DNA from: Argentina anserina
Taxonomy: Eukaryota > Streptophyta > Magnoliopsida > Rosales > Rosaceae
Direction of reading: 5' to 3'
DNA: 64,000 nt
Assembly: GCF_933775445.1 (NCBI RefSeq)
Contig: NC_065878.1
Span: 22,270,395-22,334,394 of the forward strand
The notes below the pieces were generated by a model. That model did no database searches. It was not told the origin of the DNA and was given only the letters and a program-made list of their open reading frames with translations. Shown in pieces: positions 55,481 through 64,000 of this stretch. Each line of letters opens with the position of its first letter. Within the stretch, counting starts at the first letter, position 1. A program made the position numbers and the translations under genes.

Positions 55481-56769
55481 TTAATTTTCTTGACAATACC
55501 ATCTAGATGTGGGAACACAACTGAAGTAGTGACACCAATGGCAGTGTTCATTTCCATTCTCGCCCCGAAACAGCATCACCAACGCAACTGTATTCCTGTG
55601 TCACAGAATCTGAGGTTTAGCTGAAATAGTCCAGTTCATGCAGACAGTGAAAATCTCTACTAATTGGAGGAACTTACCCAACAATCAACAGCATCACTGA
55701 AATAAGCCATAACACATATTGGTAGGCCATGTATTTGGACTTATCATTGGCATTAGCACCGGCAGGAAGATTCAGCTGCTCCAGCCATCCGAATTGAGGA
55801 CGGGGCATCAACACAAATCCGACTAGGAATCCGGTGGTAAACCCACATATGTGCGCAAAGTTATCGACGAGTGGCAAAATTCCAATGCCGAGATTAATGA
55901 CAATGATGATCAGGAGAGTAACAAGAGCTGCAACGTATGTGGTAAAGTGAGCAAACAGAGTACATCAGCAAACATGTAACTTCACTCAGAGACTATAATC
56001 CAAACATAACAATGTTATTGACATTGTTGGTATAAATAGTCCAATTTGTAATCAGTTCCGAAAGCACCCGAGGCACCAACATAAATGTTCTCTTGAATAA
56101 AAAGAGAGGACATGATGCTGCCCCCAAATCCAGACAGCAATAATGGCAATAGTCAATAGGATGCATTAAGATGTAGGAACTAGCTAGGAAATCAAGATAA
56201 ACTGACAAGATCAAGAGAGATAGATATACCGAAACCAAATTGCTGCTCTATTCGAATTCCAATGAAGATCAAGCTGAGCATGTTAACTAGTAGATGAACT
56301 ACTCCAGCATGTAACCAAATATAAGTAACAAGTCTCCATGGCTGATGCTTATGCACCACTTTGGAACACTCCAAAGCTCCCAACTTCTCCAATCTTCAAA
56401 CACAATAACCCCAAACCAATCAATTTTTCTTTGTATGGCAAAAATATTAATTTGAGGAAAGAAATGTTTATCATTATGTGGAAGAAGAAGGGCCTAAGAG
56501 AGGGTTCTCCTTAACGGTTGAAACGAGAACTTGCCAAGAACCCTAGCCACACACTTGCCTTCGCTCCCAGAACTGTGGTTGGGGCAATCATTCATATACA
56601 TGGCCACAAGGAACACAAAAATGTTAATCACAACGAGCATGGGGACCAACCACGAAGTCAATTGGGTCTCTACGTCATCTGCAAGGTACGAAGACTACGA
56701 GTAGCTCTCTCTGTTTGCTTTGTGCTTCGCTCCTCCTCTGTTTTCCAAGTCTTCAGCTTCACCAGGCAT
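55481..56769 (-). pseudogene. RHOMBOID-like (RBL) intramembrane protease gene, decayed
   Basis: Relic of a plant secretory-pathway rhomboid serine protease. Minus-strand segments: 56769-56478 (MPGEAEDLENRGG, then TQLTSWLVPMLVVINIFVF, LLGPSSST), 56393-56230 ([54 protein letters not shown]), about 56150-56030 (SGFGGSIMSSLFIQENIYVGASGA), about 55930-55673 (LPLVDNFAHICGFTTGFLVGFVLMPRP) and 55595-55481 ([19 protein letters not shown]). The catalytic GASG serine and the HICGF histidine regions are still readable. Damage: in-frame TAG at 56695-56697; one-base frame change near 56510; exon 1 donor reads AT (56477-56476) not GT; a deletion directly after GASGA removes the rest of that helix and shifts the frame. 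RBL3-type assignment follows from its IQD neighbour. Confidence 0.85.
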
Positions 56770-56855
56770 TTCTGTGTATGTGGGTGCTTGGTTGGTTTCT
56801 CAGTTGATTGGAGGGTGTGTATCAATTTGTTTGTATGGAGTTGGTGAAAGATTAG

Positions 56856-57038
56856 TGTCGGCGTGAATTCGGCCGGGAATCACGGTCCGTGATTCCTTCC
56901 GTAAATCACGGCATAATTAGTGAAAATTAGTAGAAATTAGTGGAAATTAGTGGGTAGAATAGTGCTAGAATTAGCCTATATAATGAAGTGTAATCTGTGA
57001 ATGAGTGATCAAGTCAATATAATTAACTCATTTCAAGT
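56856..57038 (+). repeat. 5' LTR of older Copia element
   Basis: 183 bp starting TGTCGGCGTG and ending TTTCAAGT, set by the ATTAG duplication and by the primer site that follows directly. Contains three near-repeats of (G)AAATTAGTG; the partner LTR has one unit fewer. Confidence 0.88.
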
Positions 57039-57050
57039 TGGTATCAGAGC
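57039..57050 (+). other. Primer binding site (initiator tRNA-Met)
   Basis: TGGTATCAGAGC directly after the LTR, complementary to initiator tRNA-Met. Confidence 0.88.
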
Positions 57051-57587
57051 CTCTTCGTGCTCTGTTTTTCCTGGGTTTCTTTTTCCCGTTTTTTTTCTTT
57101 TTCGGCCGGTTATCACCGAGGTGCTCATAGCTGCTTCCTCCCGTACCGCGCCTCACCGCTGCCCTCCGGCCCTCTCTGACATCGCCGCTGCCTTCCCGAC
57201 GTCGCCGACTGCTGCTCCGGCACCGCTGTTGCCTCACCGACCGCTCCTGCTACTTTCTCTCCTCGCCGACAACTCATGTTGCTGTCTCTCTTCGCCGGAC
57301 GTCGCCGCTCCACGCCCGACGTCACAGCTCGCCGATCCTCCCCGAAGATTCTTCATCAACACGGTCTGTTATACTCCTGCCCGACCCGTTTTTCGGCCCA
57401 GATCGTTGCGACCCGGCCCAGCCCATCTCAGTGTGACTCAGCCCAGCTCATCTCAGTGCGACCCGGTTTGACCTGACCCGACCCAACCCATCAGTGCATC
57501 TTCACCGACAGTTCCAGTGCACCGGCGGCAGATTCTTCTCCATTTTTCTGTGCTTTTGTTCCTGTCTCCTCTACATTTTTCTTTTCC

Positions 57588-59294
57588 ATGGGTTCTGGAC
57601 ACGAAGCTGATGGTTCTCAGACCTTTGATATTCCGACATTCGAAGTATCTGTTAATGGTTATGACAGTGGTTCATTTGGGGGCGTCAAACTAAACGGCAC
57701 CAATTTCCGTAAATGGAAACGACTCATGACTGCTCATCTTCAAGGCATGCATAAAATGGGACATGTGTAGGGCGTCACTAAGGCTCCTAGTCCTACAGAT
57801 CTTGTTGCCTACACTAAATGGGACGACGACGATGGTCTTGTCATGTCCGTCTTGTGGAAAGCTATGAATGATGAGATAATTGATCTGGTGCAGGCCTGTC
57901 CCACTGCACAGGCAATATGGGAGACCCTAGCCGGCTTATATACTAATGACTCTGATTTCATACAGGTTCATGAGTTAATGTGCACAGTTTTAGCCATTCA
58001 CCAGGATGGGCAACCGGTGGCGCACTATTTCACCAAACTGAAGAATATTTGGGCTGAGATTGATGTGAAACGTCCTTGCATGATTAAAAATCAAGAGGAT
58101 ATTGTTTGGTACCAAAAGGAGAAGGAGCTTGAACGAGTTCACCATTTCCTAAAAGGTCTTAATGCCAAACATACCAGTGAGAAAGACGAACTGCTCCGAA
58201 TGACCGAACCACCTAGCATACTCACCGCTTTCACCTATATCCGAAAGGATGAGTCTCAGCAGGAGAGTATTCTTCAGGCACCGGCTGTAGTTTCCAGTCT
58301 CACTGTCCATGCTCATTCTCCAGCACCACCCCTTCCGCAAGTCACCTCCACTCCCTTTCATCGACAAGGACCACCACCAGGCTTCGGGAATCAGCCTCGC
58401 CCTCCTTGCTCTTATTGTCATGACACTAACCATGCTCGTGCGACTTGTTGGAAATTATATCCACACCTTAGGCCTAAACGGCCTAATCATCGGCCACAGC
58501 CAAAGGCAGCTCTTCAATTAGTTCCAGAACCAGATATCTATGGTGTGGTTGGGCATGATCATCATACTACTGGAGGAGCACCTACAGCCTCCATTGTTGG
58601 CCGTGGTCAAATTGGTATGGCTTTCAATATTTCTCACTCTGTTAGTTTTGATACATGGATTATTGATTCTGATGCATCTGATCATATGACTTATGAAAAA
58701 TCTTATTTTACCGTATTGTCCCCTCCACCCGTACCATATGTTACTAATGCTAATGGTGAGGCATTCCCGGTGTTAGGGACAGGGTCCGTTCGTATTACTC
58801 CCACCATAGAGCTTCATAATGTACTCTATGTACCTGCTTTATCACATCATTTGATATGTGTTTCCCAATTGAACGCTGACGCCCAGTGCTCTGTGACCTT
58901 TTTTCCTATGTATGTGATATTTCAGGATCTTCTCACCGGACGGGTAATTGGTCAGGGGTATCTGAGGGGCCGGTTGTTTCATCTGGATCTGACATACGCC
59001 GGGAAAAAACCAGGAGGGCAGTATCGGACCGCTTTACTCTCCACTTCTGACAAGCTAAGTGAAGTTTGGTTATGGAATCGTCGCTTAGGGCATCCATCTT
59101 TTAGTGTTATGAAAACATCAATGTCTTCTTTGTTTATTAGTGTGGACGAGTCTTTGTTATGTTGTGAGACCTGTGTTTTGGGCAAGAGTAATCGATCTAC
59201 TTATTCCCCTATTACTTCTCCTAAAAGTTTTCTTCCTTTTGAATTAATACATTCTGATGTTTGGGGACCCTCTAAGGAGTCAACTGTGTCATGA
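57588..59294 (+). pseudogene. Copia gag, protease and pre-integrase, broken
   Basis: Starts at MGSGHEADGS (ATG 57588). Gag domain: VKLNGTNFRKWKRLMTAHLQG, then an in-frame TAG at 57768-57770, then IIDLVQACPTAQAIWETLAGLY and later HYFTKLKNIWAEID. Zinc knuckle CSYCHDTNHARATC at about 58408. The protease active site reads IIDSDASDHMTY: the family's Gly is Asp, so protease is probably dead. GAG-pre-integrase WNRRLGHPSFSVM...CCETCVLGKSNR and the first integrase Asp (IHSDVWGP) follow; TGA at 59292-59294 interrupts. A 180-codon gag start and long open parts show it is not ancient. Confidence 0.88.
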
Positions 59295-60535
59295 ATGCGT
59301 TATTTTATGTCTTTTATTGATGATTGCACATGTCTTTCATGGATTGTTCTTCTTAAAACTAAAGATGAGGTTTTCCAGCTTTTCGTGCATTTCATGCCTC
59401 TGTCCAAACACAATATAATGCCACTATTCGAGTTCTTCGTTCTAATAATGGGAGGGAATATGTGAATAATGTCTTTCAGGAGTTCCTTAACACACACAGA
59501 ATTGTTCATCAAACAATGTGTCCTTACACACCTGAGCAAAATGGGGTCTCTGAAAGAAAAAATCGTCATTTACTTGATATGGCTCGGTGTATTCTTTTTA
59601 GTGCCCACATGCCTAAATACCTTTGGGGTGATGCTGTCATTACTTCCGCCCACCTCATTAATCGTCTTCCATCTCGTGTCCTTCAGGGGAAAGTTCCATA
59701 TGAGGTGCTTGCATCTCATGTCTCATTACCCTCTTTTCATAATCTTCCTGCCCGTGTTTTTGGTTGTGTTGCTTTTGTTCATCTTCCCTAACATCAGCGT
59801 TCTAAGTTGGATGCCCGGGCAGTTAAATGTGTGTTTGTTGGGTACAGAGTCCATTAGAAAGGGTACCGGTGCTATCATCCCCATACCCGGAAGTACTATA
59901 TCACTATGGATGTTACATTTTTTTAGGACATGAGTTATTTTCCCTCTTCTGATACTGCTCTTCAGGGGGAGAATTCATATTTTGAAGAGTTGTATCATGG
60001 AGAGGGGGAGACAAGTGAGCCAGTCGATATGGTAACATGTTATGTTAAGATTACAAATGTGTCAGCCACACAGGCACCCCCGGAGGTCATCACTCGAGAG
60101 ATTCAGGCACCAGAAGCTGACAACATAACTGCCCCTCATGACTCCCGTACAACTGTTTATACCCCTGACCAATGCTCTCCTGGTACAGAAGATCACTTAT
60201 CTGAGGTTAGTCATTCTATTGAGGCTAATAGTAGATAATATGTTTTGACAAATAGGTCTACTCGGGGTCAACCAACAAAAAAATATGAACCTACCCTTCA
60301 GAGTAAAGCCAAGTATCCGGTGGCAAATTTTATATCTACCAAATGATTATCTAAGTCATATGAGTCATTTATGAATCAAATATCTACTTTATCAGTACCT
60401 AACAAAGTGCATGATGCATTGGGAGATCCAAAATGGAAGAAAGCAATGGAGGAAGAGATGGAAGCATTACAAAAAAACAATACTTAGGAACTTGTACCTC
60501 CACCATATGGCAAGAAGACTGTAGGATGTCGTTGG
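59295..60535 (+). pseudogene. Copia integrase and linker, several frame breaks
   Basis: Continues the integrase after the TGA at 59292. A frame change near 59375 leads to RVLRSNNGREYVNN, where the second catalytic Asp of the DDE triad is Asn. EQNGVSERKNRHLLDMA retains the Glu. Further stops occur at 59789-59791 and downstream to about 60490 (for example TAG at 60486-60488). Confidence 0.82.
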
Positions 60536-61168
60536 GTGTTTACAGTGAAACATAATCCAGATGGGTCAGTAAGCCGGTATAAAGCACGCCTAGTAGTGAA
60601 GGGGTTCACCCAGACATATGGCATAGACTACGATGAGACATTTGCACATGTTGCGAAGATAAACACTATCCGGGTATTGCTCTCTATCGCTGCTAACTTG
60701 AACTGGCCACTTAGGCAGTTTGATGTTAAAAATGCATTCCTTCGTAGAGAACTAACAGAGGAAGTATACATGGATCTTCCGCCTGGATATGTGGCCGCTT
60801 CTCCAACTACCTCTGTATGCAGATTGAGAAAGTCGTTGTATGGTCTTAAACAATCACCTCGTGCTTGGTTCGGAAGATTCTCACAATTCATGAGAAAAAT
60901 TGGCTACAGACAGAGTAATTTAGACCACACGTTATTTCTCAAACATCAACAAGAGAATGTAACAGCCTTGATTATATATGTTGACGATATGGTAGTTACT
61001 GGAAATGATACTGTTGAGGTGGATAGATTACATAAACAGCTTGCCAAAGAGTTTGAGATGAAGGATCTAGGTACACTCAAGTATTTTTTAGGCATTGAAG
61101 TAGCCCAGGGAAATGAAGGTATCTATCTGACTATCTCTGTCAGAGGAAGTACATTCTTGATCTTCTAA
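60536..61168 (+). pseudogene. Copia reverse transcriptase, 3' frameshift
   Basis: RT domain with SRYKARLVVKGFTQTYGIDYDETFAHVAKI, LRQFDVKNAFLRRELTEEVYMDLPPGY, LRKSLYGLKQSPRAWFGRF and the catalytic YVDDM, then KDLGTLKYFLGIEVA. Catalytic residues survive. The frame shifts near 61130, where a short insertion separates it from the next segment. Confidence 0.88.
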
Positions 61169-61179
61169 CAGAGACAGGT

Positions 61180-61962
61180 ATGTTGGACTGCACTTCCATT
61201 GATACTCTTATTGAACAGAACTATCGGTTAGCAGAGTACCCAGATCAAGTCCCTACTGACAAAACTCGTTATCAGAGGCTGGTTGGACGCTTAATTTATC
61301 TATCACATACCATACCAGATGTTGTGTATGCAGTGAGTGTAGTGAGTCAATTCATGCATAATCCCAGTGAGGACCACATGGATGTTGTGGTAAGGATTTT
61401 GAGGTATTTAAAATCAGCTCCGGGGAGAGGAGTAATGTTCTCTAATAACAATAATATCCTCGAAATTTGTGGCTTCACAGATACAGACTGGGCTGGAAAT
61501 ATTACAGATCGGAGATCCACATCAGGGTACTTTACCTTTGTTGGATGTAATCTTGTTACATGGAATAGTAAGAAACAAAATGTGGTAGCACGATCTAGTG
61601 CTGAAGCAGAATATAGAGGTATGGCTCAGGGAGTGTGCGAATTGTTATGGCTTAGAAGTTTGCTACAAGATTTGGGTATTAAGCCTGAATGTGCTATGCA
61701 GCTGTACTGTGACAACAAGGCAGCCATTGATATCTCTCATAATCCTGTGCAACATGATCGTACAAAACATGTGGAGGTTGATCGTCACTTTATAAAGGAG
61801 AAGCTAGACGCGAAGATCATCAGTTTTCATTTTGTTTCTACAGAAGAGCAACTTGCCGATATGCTCGCAAAAGCCGATATGCTCACAAAAGGAGTGTCTA
61901 AAAAAGCCTTTTATGATTCACTTAGCAAATTGGGCATGGTTGATATGTATGCACCAACTTGA
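61180..61962 (+). pseudogene. Copia RNase H segment
   Basis: Continues the polyprotein in another frame: TRYQRLVGRLIYLSHTIPDVVYAVSVVSQFM, TDTDWAGNITDRRSTSGY, ARSSAEAEYRGMAQG, CDNKAAIDISHNPVQHDRTKHVEVDRHFI and the tail EEQLADMLAKADMLTKGVSKKAF. An 18-bp unit encoding ADMLxK is tandemly duplicated at about 61855-61891. Ends TGA just before the polypurine tract. Confidence 0.88.
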
Positions 61963-61969
61963 GGGGGAG
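61960..61969 (+). other. Polypurine tract
   Basis: TGAGGGGGAG directly before the 3' LTR. Confidence 0.85.
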
Positions 61970-62142
61970 TGTCGGCGTGAATTCGGCCGGGAATCACGGC
62001 CCGTGATTCCCTCCGTAAATCACGGCATAATTAGTGAAAATTAGTGGAAATTAGTGGGTAGAATAGTGCTAGAATTAGCCTATATAATGAAGTGTAATCT
62101 GTGAATGAATGATCAAGTCAATATAATTAACTCATTTCAAGT
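61970..62142 (+). repeat. 3' LTR of older Copia element
   Basis: 173 bp. Differs from the 5' LTR by three substitutions and by lacking one 10-bp repeat unit. Confidence 0.88.
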
Positions 62143-62147
62143 ATTAG

Positions 62148-62580
62148 TATAAGGCACAAAGGATCGAAGTCGGACTGAAAGCTCTAAGCTTTTCACTGAA
62201 TTGGTAGTGAACTTAGTTGCTTCAACGCGGTTTGAACTTTAAACCCGGATCAGATATGTTTGATATTATTTGGATCACTATACAGAGAGCACCAACACGG
62301 TTGTTTTCATCTCCTTTCCCCCTAATGCACTAATGCATTAGTATATGCTTCTTATGCTATAATTGAATTTGATTCTTACTTGTCATGCATGTCTTTATGT
62401 TTGTACAATATCTGCTGGCACCATTAGGTGATAGAATTATCCATTTACGTTTACATGCGTATCTAAAGGAAGAAGATATATTGAAGAGAAGCTTTATGAA
62501 AACTAAAGGAGGATGGAAGGTATAGAAAGTGAAGCAGCCAGCCAATGAAAGTATAGCTGAACGAAAAATCAGTACTAGAT
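62148..62580. other. Intergenic, no gene seen
   Basis: Between two retroelements. No coding sequence or RNA gene recognised. Confidence 0.45.
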
Positions 62581-64000
62581 TGTAATAACCCTAAATTTTA
62601 AACAATGTTAGTTTGATTTGGAATTCTATAAAAATTTCGAATGTTATTAGAATGAACGTATTTGGTTGCGACGTTAGTAAACGAGAAACGGAAACGTTCT
62701 CGGAACGTTTAAATTGAAAAACGTTACATTTCCGTAACGTTTATATCGACTTTTATTTCGTCGCTCGGTTGTGAAAACTTTCTTCACGGAAGTTGTAGAG
62801 CTCGTCGATACGAGTTCGTGGATATGTGACGCGTTCGAATCGGACGTCGGAGGTAAAAGTTATTAACGTCGGAAGCTTGTTTCCGATTTTGAAAACGAGT
62901 ATAAATAGATAATTAATGAAACTAGGGTTTCCATTTCAGGAAACCACACCCGCGCCTCCCCTTTCCCCCTTTCTCTCTCTGCACTCACTCTCTCTCCCCG
63001 ATCCCTTCCCCTCTCCTTCACTCCGCCGGCGATCTCCCTCCACCTGCCACCGTGCTTGACACCGCCGGTGGCAAAGAGACCGCACGGCCAAGATACGTCG
63101 ACCGGTGGTAGCAGCGACCCACCCTAGGCAGGGAATAAGCAGCGACGACGTCATATAACTTCGGCCCCGCCGATCTCGATGTCGCCGGCACCATGCGAGC
63201 TAGGAGGCATTCTGGCGAGCTTCACCCTCACCCCTCGACATGAATTCACAGGAGGAGACGTTCGATTTGGGCTGCAGCGGCGTCAACCACTTCCCATCGA
63301 TTCCGAGACTCCACGGCGACTTCATTGAGCTCCTCCGGCGAATCCGACGGTTCAAAACATCGATTGAGGTGAGGGATTACGTATTTGGATTGTTGTGATG
63401 CTTGTTGTGAAATTTTGGATGAATTGGAGTTAAGGTTTAGGAGATCGGAGGAGGAATGGCGAAGGGAGGTTACCGCCGCCTTAGGCGGCGCGTATGGGCA
63501 CGTGAAGGGTGTAGGGGGCGGCCTGAGGCCGTGGGGAGGTGGAGGAGGAAGAGAGGAGAAGTTTTGGGGTGGCGGTGGCGTGATACGCGCCGGTTTTGGG
63601 CTCGGCGCGTGGGCCCCACGCGCGGCCGGCCGGAGGTGGCGCGTGTGCCACACGCGCCGCCGTGTGAGGCGGTGGAAACAGTTTTGACAGAAGGGCATTT
63701 TGGTAATTTACTGTGTACGGTAAATGTAAATGTAATTTTTATTTACTACGGTAAATGTAATTAAATTTTACCCTCGGTAAATGTAAAAAGAAATTACTTT
63801 CAGTAAATGTAAAAAGTATTTTCGTAAAAGGGTAATTTAGTAAATTTTATTTACTGAATTTGTATTTACATTTAAATCGTACGTATACGTTCAGAAATAC
63901 GTATTAATATTTATACGTACAGAAATACGTATTAAATATTTATACGTACAGAAATACGTATTAATATTTATACGTACAGAAATATGTATTAATATTTATA
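62581..64000. mobile_element. Probable LTR of a further retroelement, running off the window
   Basis: Begins TGTAATAACCCTAAATTTTAAAC, a start shared by many plant Gypsy LTRs. A TATA-like GTATAAATAG at about 62899-62908, a pyrimidine-rich leader with CT runs, and a GC-rich middle (63000-63690, open on both strands by composition only) follow. The end is not in the window, so length, strand and family cannot be fixed. The long open frames at 63246-63764 are probably by-products of GC content. Confidence 0.5.
63884..64000 (+). repeat. 28-bp tandem repeat, at least four copies
   Basis: Unit TATACGTACAGAAATACGTATTAATATT starts at 63884, 63912, 63941 and 63969 and continues past the window end; the third period is 29 because of one extra A. 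Upstream (63715-63820) a related-looking array of GGTAAATGTAA motifs occurs. Confidence 0.85.

Larger units (their letters stand above)
56856..62142 (+). mobile_element. Older Ty1/Copia retrotransposon, heavily mutated
   Basis: 5287 bp, plus strand, with target duplication ATTAG (56851-56855 and 62143-62147). LTRs 56856-57038 and 61970-62142. Primer binding site 57039-57050, then gag, protease, integrase, RT and RNase H, polypurine tract, LTR. The coding part has multiple stops and frameshifts. It sits just upstream of the rhomboid relic's start codon, in what would have been its promoter. Confidence 0.93.

Noticed and set aside
57001..57476. Pro/Arg/Ala-rich frames after the Copia primer site
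   Set aside because: GC-rich untranslated leader of the Copia element; gag starts at 57588.
63246..63764. Long open frames on both strands near the window end
   Set aside because: Highly GC-rich Gly/Arg/Pro-rich translations open in several frames at once; no domain; inside a probable LTR.

Overview
This is nuclear DNA of a flowering plant. The genes have several GT-AG introns and AT-rich intergenic DNA. The gene families are plant-specific or typical of plants: SEUSS-like co-regulator, F-box/PP2-A, plant DUF248 methyltransferase, IQ67-domain protein, FAR1-related protein, chloroplast biogenesis factors CRR1 and CCB2. Gypsy, Copia, hAT and CACTA transposons fill much of the rest. A eudicot is likely; I cannot name the species from sequence alone.

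Layout. 1-8669: an Athila/Tat-like Gypsy retrotransposon on the minus strand, its reading frame cut by two in-frame stops and its 5' end lost in a deletion. 8.7-10.2 kb: repeat debris. 10.2-15.0 kb: two tail-to-tail broken genes, CRR1 (plus) and CCB2 (minus); introns are kept but exons carry frameshifts, and one CCB2 exon is gone. 15.0-18.1 kb: unassigned DNA with a hAT-type element. 18.1-24.6 kb: intact SEUSS-LIKE gene with a G-box-rich upstream region. 25.3-27.3 kb: intact F-box/PP2-A13/A14-type gene (minus). 27.3-37.4 kb: long intergenic stretch with a hAT element bounded by a perfect 8-bp duplication, a second MITE-like element with a hairpin MITE inside it, and a 2.7 kb CACTA element carrying gene-like DNA. 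37.6-40.6 kb: intact DUF248/PMT-type methyltransferase gene with a GC-AG intron.

41.3-50.3 kb: a lipid-transfer protein gene missing its last two cysteines, a 5' relic of a MATE transporter gene, and a decayed FAR1-related gene split by a young Copia element (295-bp LTRs with two differences, 5-bp target duplication). 50.8-53.6 kb: intact IQD gene. 54.7-56.8 kb: lipid-transfer protein relic, tRNA-Val(AAC), and a rhomboid (RBL) pseudogene. 56.9-62.1 kb: an older, heavily broken Copia element. From 62.6 kb to the end: apparently the LTR of a further retroelement running out of the window, ending in a 28-bp tandem repeat.

The most interesting pattern is gene order. From memory of the Arabidopsis map, CRR1, CCB2 and PP2-A14 are consecutive loci (At5g52100-52120), and LTP, IQD23/24 and RBL3 or SLK2 are close neighbours at At5g07230-07250 and At5g62065-62090. 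The window preserves both neighbourhoods. About half of the genes are dead while others, beside them, look fully intact. This is what one copy of a duplicated ancestral segment losing genes (fractionation) would look like.
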